A DNA stretch of 64,000 nucleotides from contig NZ_JAIVFT010000020.1 of NCBI RefSeq assembly GCF_020829665.1, forward strand, positions 62,001 through 126,000. Direction: 5' to 3'. Positions 1 to 6,082 of this stretch are shown in pieces. Under the pieces are notes generated by a model, which was not told the origin of the DNA, ran no database searches, and worked only from the letters and a program-made list of their open reading frames with translations. Made by a program: the position numbers and the translations under genes. The stretch is from Nostoc sp. CHAB 5824. GTDB taxonomy: Bacteria; Cyanobacteriota; Cyanobacteriia; Cyanobacteriales; Nostocaceae. Positions within the stretch are counted from its first letter, which is position 1; each line of letters starts with the position of its first letter.

Positions 1-1077
1 GATCCTGTGGCGCAGGAGTGGCACTTAATTATTTTATCGCCTAGATACACAGCAATGGTAATTTGTCAAGAATTGTCAGAAGCTGATTATGGCAGCACTG
101 GAGTACCGACATCAGACTTAGAGCGTAAATTCTATGGCTTGTGGACATTTGAACCAGAGTTAGTGCAAGAGACAGCAGAAATAGCGATCGCTCACATCAG
201 AAAATACAATCCAGAACTGGCACAAAAACTCACAGCAGATAAAGAACAAATTGTACCATCTACTGCCAGATTAGAAAATTTAGGTGCAGTTGTCTCCCGT
301 GTAGTAGATTACCTTCAGACTGGGCAAGATAATTTATCTATCCCTACAGCGCTTCAGAAACAAACCCTAGATCGCAACTTGGTTTCTAACGAAATCCAAG
401 CCTTTTTGCGAATGGCACAACTGATGGATATGGCAGATGTCAACAATCCAATGGCAGCTACAGAAGTGGTTGTACTTGCTGAAGCGATCGCCCAGCTTTT
501 GGATCTTCCTGCATGGCAGATTAAGAGATTGCGGCTAGCAGCTTTGTTACATCGCATAGATCCATTACAAAAAGCAGAAAGCGTTCTCACTGGCGGTATA
601 TCCACACGCTACCAAGAAGATGCCCCCAGTTCTCCCTTAACTTGTCCCTTAGTACCGGGGGCGCAAGTATTGCGAACTATGCCACGACTACGAGCAGTTG
701 CCCAAATTATCACTCACCAAACCGAGTGGTGGAATGGCACAGGGGAACCAGCAGGTTTAGCTGGAGATGAAATTCCCTTAGAGTCGAGAATTTTGGCATT
801 ATTGGCGGACTTTCAATGGCGACTCAATCAGCGAAAATCGTCAAATCAAAGCCGGGAACAGATATTTACTCAAGCTTTAGATGAGTGCAGACAGCAACAA
901 TCTACCCGCTTTGACCCTAAACTTGTAGATACCCTAACTTTGTTAGTTATGGGTTTACAACAGGGACTTGACTTACCCTTGATGACACCGAAATTCAGCG
1001 CCGGTATCTGGATACTTGATTCTCAATGGGATAGCCACAGCAAGATAAGTGAGGAGATTGGTAGTTACTTTACATGA
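1..1077 (+). CDS. DICT-domain sensor with HD-GYP-like C-terminus (5' partial)
   Basis: The frame is already open at base 1, and its first residues (QEWHLIILSPRYTAMVICQE) look like the middle of a DICT sensory domain, so the true start lies upstream of the window. A GTG at 7 is possible but unlikely. After about 100 residues a helical region resembles an HD-GYP domain: HHxxEWWNGTGEPAGLxGxxIPLESRI matches the family signature HHExWDGTGYPxGLxGxxIPLxARI. The usual catalytic His-Asp pair is replaced by His-Arg in LLHRIDPL, so phosphodiesterase activity is doubtful. DICT domains are known beside diguanylate cyclase and HTH modules in cyanobacteria; a signalling role is inferred. The stop overlaps the start of the pentapeptide gene by 4 bases, so the two are probably cotranslated. 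Confidence 0.75.
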   Translation, partial: DPVAQEWHLIILSPRYTAMVICQELSEADYGSTGVPTSDLERKFYGLWTFEPELVQETAEIAIAHIRKYNPELAQKLTADKEQIVPSTARLENLGAVVSRVVDYLQTGQDNLSIPTALQKQTLDRNLVSNEIQAFLRMAQLMDMADVNNPMAATEVVVLAEAIAQLLDLPAWQIKRLRLAALLHRIDPLQKAESVLTGGISTRYQEDAPSSPLTCPLVPGAQVLRTMPRLRAVAQIITHQTEWWNGTGEPAGLAGDEIPLESRILALLADFQWRLNQRKSSNQSREQIFTQALDECRQQQSTRFDPKLVDTLTLLVMGLQQGLDLPLMTPKFSAGIWILDSQWDSHSKISEEIGSYFT

Positions 1078-1712
1078 ATATTGAAGCCATTAGATTAGGA
1101 AAACTCAAACAACTTCCAGGGGCAAATTTAGAAGACGAGGAACTCTCCCGACTGGATTTAAGCCGGATTAATCTTGCTGGCGCTACCCTTGTCGGTACTA
1201 ATTTTGCTGGTTCTAAACTCGAAGGAGGGCATTTGGAGGGGGCGAATTTCATGGGGGCCAACCTCCAAGAAACTGACTTGCGGGCAAATTTGATGGGAGC
1301 AAACCTGATGCAAGCAGATTTAACAGGCGCTGACTTGCGGGGTAGTAATTTGCGTGGTGCTAACTTGATGGGAGCAAGACTCAGTGATGTGTCATTAGTG
1401 GGTGCTTTCTTGAGTGGTGCCAATTTAATGAATGTAAACTTGCAAGGCGTTGACTTGCGCGGTGCTGACTTGCGTGGTGCAAACCTGACTGGGGCAAATC
1501 TCAAAGGTGCAGACTTGAGTCGCGCCGATTTGCAAGGGGCTTTGTTGAGTGAAGCAAACCTTGAAGAAGCTGACTTACGGGGGGCAAATTTGGCGGGGGC
1601 GAATTTGACGGGGGCGAATTTACTCTGTGCAGAGTTAGAAGGTGCAAATTTGAGCGGCGTTAATTTGAATAAAGCGTGTGTGGTGGGGACAGTGGTTGAA
1701 ACCCTTGCGTAA
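1074..1712 (+). CDS. pentapeptide repeat protein
   Basis: This 212-residue protein consists almost wholly of A(D/N)LxG-type pentapeptides from about residue 18 to 205, for example GANLMGANLMQADLTGADL. Such sequences fold into a right-handed quadrilateral beta-helix. There is no signal peptide, membrane segment or extra domain. Cyanobacteria carry many of these proteins and most have no known biochemical role. The ATG lies inside the stop of the upstream DICT/HD-like gene (ATGA overlap), indicating translational coupling and a possible functional link. Because the codons are repetitive, the opposite strand also stays open over this interval; that antisense frame is not a gene. Confidence 0.9.
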   Translation: MNIEAIRLGKLKQLPGANLEDEELSRLDLSRINLAGATLVGTNFAGSKLEGGHLEGANFMGANLQETDLRANLMGANLMQADLTGADLRGSNLRGANLMGARLSDVSLVGAFLSGANLMNVNLQGVDLRGADLRGANLTGANLKGADLSRADLQGALLSEANLEEADLRGANLAGANLTGANLLCAELEGANLSGVNLNKACVVGTVVETLA

Positions 1713-1769
1713 AGATTGCACCAAAAAACCACCTATACCGATTATTTCTATTTTCGAGGACTACCCAGA

Positions 1770-1952
1770 ATGACACCTATTGCTGCACAAGTCTCAATCA
1801 CCGCAATCATTCCCATGTTGAGTGTGATCGCAAATCGGCAATGGGAACAGTTCAAAGAACTGGAAGCAGATTTTGTATCCCGGTATGGCAAGAGGTTTTT
1901 AATTTCCGTCTCAAGCCAGCACTGGATAAAGATTCTGACAGATGACTACTGA
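1770..1952 (+). CDS. small unknown protein, probably frameshifted near its end
   Basis: An ATG at 1770 opens a 60-codon frame beginning MTPIAAQVSITAIIPML. The first 38 residues look protein-like (AAQVxITAIIPMLxVIANRQWEQFKELEADFVSRYG). From about 1890 the other forward frame gives a more plausible ending, EVFNFRLKPALDKDSDR with a stop at 1943-1945, as if one base had been lost after TATGGC. No family is recognised. It lies 57 bases after the pentapeptide gene. It may be a conserved short protein with a recent frameshift, or a remnant. Confidence 0.35.
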   Translation: MTPIAAQVSITAIIPMLSVIANRQWEQFKELEADFVSRYGKRFLISVSSQHWIKILTDDY

Positions 1953-2035
1953 TCCAGTGGTGTGGTGAAGGAATTATCTTAGTCAAAAATGTGGCGTAGG
2001 TGCGATCGCGCAAGGTGAATTATAGCGATCGTTAT

Positions 2036-2082
2036 TTATTCCAATCCAAAGTTCACTGGTTCGCCGTTTTGCAGTATTCTTA
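2036..2082 (-). pseudogene. C-terminal scrap related to the remnant at 2582-2790
   Basis: On the minus strand these bases read RILQNGEPVNFGLE followed by TAA, closely matching the tail ILQNGEVVTFGWE-stop of the decayed gene at 2582-2790. No upstream coding sequence is left. The two related tails flank the antitoxin-like gene at 2124-2357. Confidence 0.5.
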
Positions 2083-2123
2083 GCTATTATTAAAATTTTT
2101 GCAGATGAAGCAGGTAAAAATTT

Positions 2124-2357
2124 GTGAGTCTACAAGAAGTTATCAAACTAGCAAAGCAACTTTCAACTGTGCACAAAGTACGTTTAATCCAGCAAATTGC
2201 TCCTGATATAGAACGCGAGTTAACACATAAACTCTCTACCTTTACCCGCCAATCCTTGTGGGGACTATGTACTGATTTAGGAAACGCACCTTCCACAGAG
2301 GAAATTGATCTAGCCCGTAGTGAAGAATGGGCTAGCTTTCCACGGGAGGATATTTGA
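2124..2357 (+). CDS. antitoxin-like small protein (orphan)
   Basis: A GTG start (AGG about 11 bases upstream) gives 77 residues. The protein is helical and charged (SLQEVIKLAKQLSTVHKVRL) and ends in EEIDLARSEEWASFPREDI. From memory, similar small cyanobacterial proteins sit just upstream of PIN-domain toxins. The stop overlaps an ATG at 2357 (TGATG) that reads MLRAVLS, which looks like the start of such a toxin, but the frame then becomes non-protein-like and stops at 2446. The toxin partner therefore appears lost. Family assignment is inference from recalled sequence similarity and layout. Confidence 0.55.
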   Translation: MSLQEVIKLAKQLSTVHKVRLIQQIAPDIERELTHKLSTFTRQSLWGLCTDLGNAPSTEEIDLARSEEWASFPREDI

Positions 2358-2577
2358 TGCTACGTGCTGTATTATCAATATATTCTTGTGGGAAAATTTG
2401 TCTTCCTAATACCAACGCTTCTTGCCTTTCCTCATCTGTCATATAATCATCTCCCTTGAGTCCTCTTGGGGTACGTCGAGGATTTCCTCCTGCATCTAAA
2501 TATCGCTGACGTGCGATCGCAAATAATTCTAATATTCTTTGCGCTTGCTGCTGTTTAATGGTGTTAGATTGCGTCAT
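2332..2577 (-). CDS. small unknown protein, C-terminus probably altered
   Basis: An ATG at 2577 gives 81 residues, starting MTQSNTIKQQQAQRILELFA and containing GGNPRRTPRGLKGDDYMTDEER. The first 68 residues look like a real, soluble, charged protein. The last 13 (NTARSIKYPPVES) are read through DNA that also encodes the end of the antitoxin-like gene on the other strand, so the original C-terminus was probably lost at a recombination junction near 2370. The start lies 4 bases after the stop of the remnant at 2582-2790, so the two formed an operon. Function unknown. Confidence 0.5.
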   Translation of the reverse strand: MTQSNTIKQQQAQRILELFAIARQRYLDAGGNPRRTPRGLKGDDYMTDEERQEALVLGRQIFPQEYIDNTARSIKYPPVES

Positions 2578-2581
2578 CGTT

Positions 2582-2790
2582 TTATTCCCATCCGAAGGTC
2601 ACTACTTCGCCGTTTTGTAATATCGTTGCCAAGGGTAAAACAGTGCTAGGAGTTTGAATGTGCCAATACCCTGTGTCTTCATCATAATAATCTCCAAACA
2701 AGTAAATTTAGAGCTTCTAGGGCATTTATTACTAAGTATTGCTCTTCTGTGGGTTCCACAAATGGTAAGTGTGTATGTAAGCCAGTGCTG
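2582..2790 (-). pseudogene. decayed small gene of unknown family
   Basis: Two adjoining minus-strand frames join into one plausible protein. The first reads STGLHTHLPFVEPTEEQYLV then INALEALNLL; the second reads FGDYYDEDTGYWHIQTP and runs to ILQNGEVVTFGWE-stop. One extra G near 2709 breaks the frame. The 5' end runs into the tail of the CPBP protease gene without a recognisable start. The related tail at 2036-2082 shows the family was once present in more than one copy here. Confidence 0.55.
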
Positions 2791-2796
2791 ATCTTA

Positions 2797-3648
2797 TCAG
2801 AGAGGCGATCGCTCAGTTCGCCCTCGTATCCACAAAGCTAGTACACTCATCAACAACACCCCCATCACTCCTTGCAGGGGATTATTATTCACACCAGTTA
2901 CCCAATCAGGAACTTGACCAGAATATTTCACTAATTCCCCAACATTAATAATGTAATAGCCCCATACGAAACCACTATGTAAACCAATTGGTAAACCCAA
3001 GCGTCCCCTACGCCAACGCTTTCCCCATACTTGCGTTAACCCCAGCAGTACTAAAGCTGGAAATTGTGGCAGTGTATGAATAATTGCCTCCAAGGGTTTG
3101 ATAAAGTGCAATGTAGCAAACGCAGTTGCATCTGTCCACAGTGCCACACGCAAACTGTAATCTTGTTGTAATTCATCTAGCAACCAACCTCGGAATAACA
3201 ATTCCTCAGCAAAACCGATGCCCAAGCCAACAAGTAAACCCTCTAAAATTACTTTCAGCAAAAAAACTTTCGGTTGTTGCCACACCAACCAACCCAATAA
3301 ACTTTCTATTCCAAAAAGTATCAGAATATTAATTATGCCCATAGCTAAACCACGCAATAAATCCACACCGTTTTGCCGCGTGAATTCCAAGCCATAATGC
3401 CGCAGAATTTGGGGCTGTTGGTAGACATATTTACCCCATAGTCTCAGGATAAAAATAAATACCGCATATAATAATACCAATGTCAATATACTTTCTAAGT
3501 TTGAATCATGTACTAGTAAGTATATTGGTGTAGCCAATGGCAACCATAGCAACAATAAGCTCAAAATAAAACAGCCCAGCCTGATAGGAGCGGGGCGTTC
3601 AGCTAAACGGACAAGGTTTTTTTTCATACTAAGTAAGTCATCAGCCAA
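2797..3648 (-). CDS. CPBP-family intramembrane metalloprotease
   Basis: This 283-residue membrane protein belongs to the CPBP (CAAX protease and bacteriocin-processing, Abi) family. Hydrophobic segments occur at about 24-46, 52-70, 102-122, 134-148, 195-208 and 260-275. The family motifs are present: EELLFRGW with the EExxxR glutamates at 148-149 and Arg153, a FATLHF motif with His181, and a third conserved block around GLHSGFVWGYYIIN (His224). These residues are expected to bind the catalytic metal in the membrane. The substrate is unknown. A second Met at residue 7 is an alternative start. The gene lies 36 bases downstream of clpS on the same strand; the interval contains tandem CAATGAC-type repeats. 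Confidence 0.88.
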   Translation of the reverse strand: MADDLLSMKKNLVRLAERPAPIRLGCFILSLLLLWLPLATPIYLLVHDSNLESILTLVLLYAVFIFILRLWGKYVYQQPQILRHYGLEFTRQNGVDLLRGLAMGIINILILFGIESLLGWLVWQQPKVFLLKVILEGLLVGLGIGFAEELLFRGWLLDELQQDYSLRVALWTDATAFATLHFIKPLEAIIHTLPQFPALVLLGLTQVWGKRWRRGRLGLPIGLHSGFVWGYYIINVGELVKYSGQVPDWVTGVNNNPLQGVMGVLLMSVLALWIRGRTERSPL

Positions 3649-3661
3649 TACTTTATACTTC

Positions 3662-3688
3662 GACTAATGACCAATGACCAATGACTAT
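3662..3688. repeat. short tandem heptamer repeat (STRR type)
   Basis: The bases read CTAATGACCAATGACCAATGAC, a degenerate heptamer array of the kind scattered between genes in Nostocales. It fills most of the gap between clpS and the CPBP gene and runs into the last codons of clpS. Confidence 0.7.
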
Positions 3689-3966
3689 TCATCAGGTTCA
3701 ATCGTGCTACTTAAACCGTGACTTTTCAATGTTTCGCAATAAAATTCAGCGTGTTCCAGAGCGCAAGTAATAACTAAAGCTAGCCCATTAGTATGGGCTT
3801 CCATCATGATGCTCACAGCCTGGGGTTGGGTAAGGCTTGGCACAGTGGCTATTAATGACTGTACAACATGCTCCATCGAGTTGTAGTCGTCGTTATGGAG
3901 CAAAACGCGATACCGAGGCGCGAGCTTACGGGTTGTGGAAGGCTTTTCAATAGTTTCAACTGACAC
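3685..3966 (-). CDS. clpS: ATP-dependent Clp protease adaptor ClpS
   Basis: ClpS binds the N-domain of ClpC/ClpA and delivers N-degron substrates to the Clp protease in the cytoplasm. The 93 residues carry the signature: YRVLLHNDDYNSMEHVV at about 19-35 (the NDD substrate pocket), then the MMEAHTNGLALV helix and an LEHAEFYCETLKSHGL ending. Length is normal for the family. The short N-terminal tail (about 16 residues) corresponds to the flexible extension. It is followed on the same strand by a CPBP membrane protease gene. Confidence 0.95.
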   Translation of the reverse strand: MSVETIEKPSTTRKLAPRYRVLLHNDDYNSMEHVVQSLIATVPSLTQPQAVSIMMEAHTNGLALVITCALEHAEFYCETLKSHGLSSTIEPDE

Positions 3967-4263
3967 GGCTCTTTGCTCTTTTCTCGTTAATTCACTACAA
4001 CAAACTTTCTGTCCAGCGATCGCTTAACAGTTATTTACCTATTCTATAGTATTTCTGTTCAGATACTATGCTAGAAAAACCCTTTGCTGCCAGGGATTGG
4101 TCGTATTACTTTGGCGTAGCCACTTGTAAGGCACATGTCTTAGACATTGTTGCCGTGAGAGTGCTACCTTAATCTTACAGAAGCTTTCCTTAAACGTAGC
4201 GCATTTTCACTTTTAAGATTAAGCAAGTTGCAAAATAATCCTTGCCCCTGCCCAAACTGCATA

Positions 4264-4629
4264 ATGATGGACATTAGCCTAGATTTTCTTCAACCAGGAC
4301 AAATTGTGTCTTTAGAGCATGGCGACAGGAATCTGTATGCAGAAGTCATTCAATTTGTAGTTTCCCGCCAGTTGTGCTGGGTGCGTCCTTTATTAATGGT
4401 TACTTTCATTCAAGAATCGCCGCTAATTACCGATTTGAGAGATGCGTCTGACCTGCTTTGGCCTGCGAATTTATTTAAACCAGCTTTAGACACAGAAGTA
4501 ATTACCTTCTTGAGCCAAGTTTTAGCGAAAGAACCAAAAACTGAACCTGATTCAGTTGCCAAACAGCAACTTAATCAGTTTGTTCACCAACTTTGGCAAG
4601 CATACCAAGATAATGCTGAGTGCTGTTAG
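4264..4629 (+). CDS. conserved cyanobacterial protein of unknown function
   Basis: The protein begins MMDISLDFLQPGQIVSLEHG when started at the ATG at 4264 (121 residues). A TTG at 4228 would add 12 cysteine-rich residues and is less likely. It contains the stretch LYAEVIQFVVSRQLCWVRPL, then LRDASDLLWPANLFKPALDTEV, and a helical C-terminus. No signal peptide or membrane segment is seen, so it is probably cytoplasmic. I believe similar proteins occur across cyanobacteria but know of no function. It is transcribed divergently from clpS. Confidence 0.7.
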   Translation: MMDISLDFLQPGQIVSLEHGDRNLYAEVIQFVVSRQLCWVRPLLMVTFIQESPLITDLRDASDLLWPANLFKPALDTEVITFLSQVLAKEPKTEPDSVAKQQLNQFVHQLWQAYQDNAECC

Positions 4630-4932
4630 CGGATAGCTAGGGTTTAGCCCGTTTTCAATCAATACGCTTGGGTTAATTATATTTTCTGCTAAAGATCCTC
4701 CCAATTCATACCACTTGCTCCACTTTGGGGAACTCCAGACGCTCTTTACGAGACGCTCTCCCTAGCAAGATACCCCTAAAAGACGCGGACTTGCTATCGC
4801 TTTTAGCGTCTTCCTTTCTCCCATTGTTCCCCCTACTTTTACTAAAACTTGTTTTACCTACTTGAAATTTTGATTGCTTTAGTCATAATTAAATTCACTT
4901 GATATAGGCAAGAAACCTCTATGCCTAAGCAA
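4630..4932. other. intergenic, with a degenerate inverted repeat
   Basis: No gene is seen. Bases 4735-4815 contain dispersed-repeat material (GACGCTCTTTACGAGACGCTC, and AAAAGACGC facing GCGTCTT at 4777-4812) that could fold into hairpins and resembles repeats found elsewhere in Nostoc genomes. Confidence 0.5.
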
Positions 4933-5136
4933 TTAGGAATATCCCAAGTTAGGAACCAACTGAATTCTACCAGCATCCATCTCTGCCATTAATAATTCCA
5001 GAGCTTCGTAGTCAACGTCAGAAATGTAACCCAGTTCCGTTAATTCTGAGTTAATTTCATTTTCTATCTCAGGAGTTAGTTTTTTAATGTCAAGAGCTTT
5101 TTCTACTAATTTACGAATAGCGTACTTAGTTCTCAT
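4933..5136 (-). CDS. small conserved protein of unknown function
   Basis: A 67-residue acidic protein starting MRTKYAIRKLVEKALDIKKL, with LTPEIENEINSELTELGYIS followed by DVDYEALELLMAEMDAGRIQ. It is predicted helical and soluble. The layout is typical of small cyanobacterial proteins with the pattern YxALExLMxxMDxGxIxL, for which I know no function. It is a stand-alone gene with non-coding DNA on both sides. Confidence 0.6.
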   Translation of the reverse strand: MRTKYAIRKLVEKALDIKKLTPEIENEINSELTELGYISDVDYEALELLMAEMDAGRIQLVPNLGYS

Positions 5137-5606
5137 AAGTAATAACCTAATTTTATATGATATTAATTATTCCAAAGTTATCTAAGTATAAAGAATGATC
5201 GGATACTAATCCACTAGTGATATAGATCACACTCTAATTAGTTAAATAGATAATTCGCTATGAGGATGTCGTATGCCATCAGCAACGCTAGATTAGGAGA
5301 TTTAACTTACCGTTAAAACTTGGCTAAATTAGCTTTAGTTATAGACTAAGCAAGTTTTATCAGCATACTTACTGATGATTTGTCTTTTCTACGGCTGTCT
5401 ATAGTTGATTGTTTTTGAACTAGGATAAAAAAAAAGTATATATAAACACATTTTAAACTGGAATTATGACAATCTTTAAACAGAGATACTAAAGTAATAA
5501 AGATTCAGCAAAGAGACCTAAGACGTATGGTCGATGCAATAAAAAAAAGTTTATGTTCAAATAATTCTTAGCTTGACGCTTCAACAATTCTCAATAGGAT
5601 GTAACT
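5137..5606. other. AT-rich intergenic region
   Basis: There are 470 bases with no credible reading frame. The region separates two divergent genes and must hold both promoters. The run of nine A at about 5430 followed by GTATATATAAACACA and the ATAAAAAAAAGTTT near 5538 are AT-rich tracts upstream of the STAS gene. No specific operator could be assigned. Confidence 0.4.
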
Positions 5607-5936
5607 ATGCAAGCAGTGCTTAACTATCCCAAGATTTCAGTTATTCGCCCCCAAGGCTGTTTGAATGCTACAAACGCCTTGGAATTTGAACGAGATATGA
5701 CCACAGCGTTGGCGCAAAATGGTATTTCCATCTTGGTAGTAGACCTAGCAGCAGTAGAATCGTTAGACAGCGCAGGGTTGATGGCATTGTTATCTATACA
5801 CAAGTTGGCTCTTAGTTTAGGACGGGGTTTCCGACTCTGCGCTGTTGCTCCGTCAATTAGAATTATTTTTGAACTAACGCAACTCGATAGGGTGTTTGAA
5901 ATATTGGATGCTGAAGTTGAGTTTGCTGCAACATAA
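5607..5936 (+). CDS. STAS-domain protein (anti-sigma factor antagonist type)
   Basis: The whole 109-residue protein is one STAS domain. It has the conserved motif VDLAAVESLDSAGLMALLSI at about 50-69, in which the first serine of SLDSAGL is where SpoIIAA-type antagonists are phosphorylated by partner switch kinases. RPQGCLNATNA near the N-terminus and FELTQLDRVFEILD near the end fit the fold. It is expected to bind a GHKL-type anti-sigma kinase, or to act in a signalling complex. No kinase or phosphatase gene is adjacent, so the partner cannot be named. Confidence 0.88.
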   Translation: MQAVLNYPKISVIRPQGCLNATNALEFERDMTTALAQNGISILVVDLAAVESLDSAGLMALLSIHKLALSLGRGFRLCAVAPSIRIIFELTQLDRVFEILDAEVEFAAT

Positions 5937-6082
5937 CTTTATGTAAAAGCCCAAAGTCGGGTAGGAAGTGGACTTTATGTGAAGGAGTTATAAGTTACAA
6001 CGCTAAACTTTGTTAGAAGACCTAATTCAATGCTAATGTTGGCTTTGAGTAGCTGTAATTAAGGTAGCTAGAAGATAGCACA

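Noticed and set aside
1070..1732. Long open frame (220 codons) antisense to the pentapeptide gene
   Set aside because: It is a by-product of the repetitive codons of the pentapeptide protein; its translation (KSAPRKSAPxKFAP...) is simply the mirrored repeat with no family likeness.
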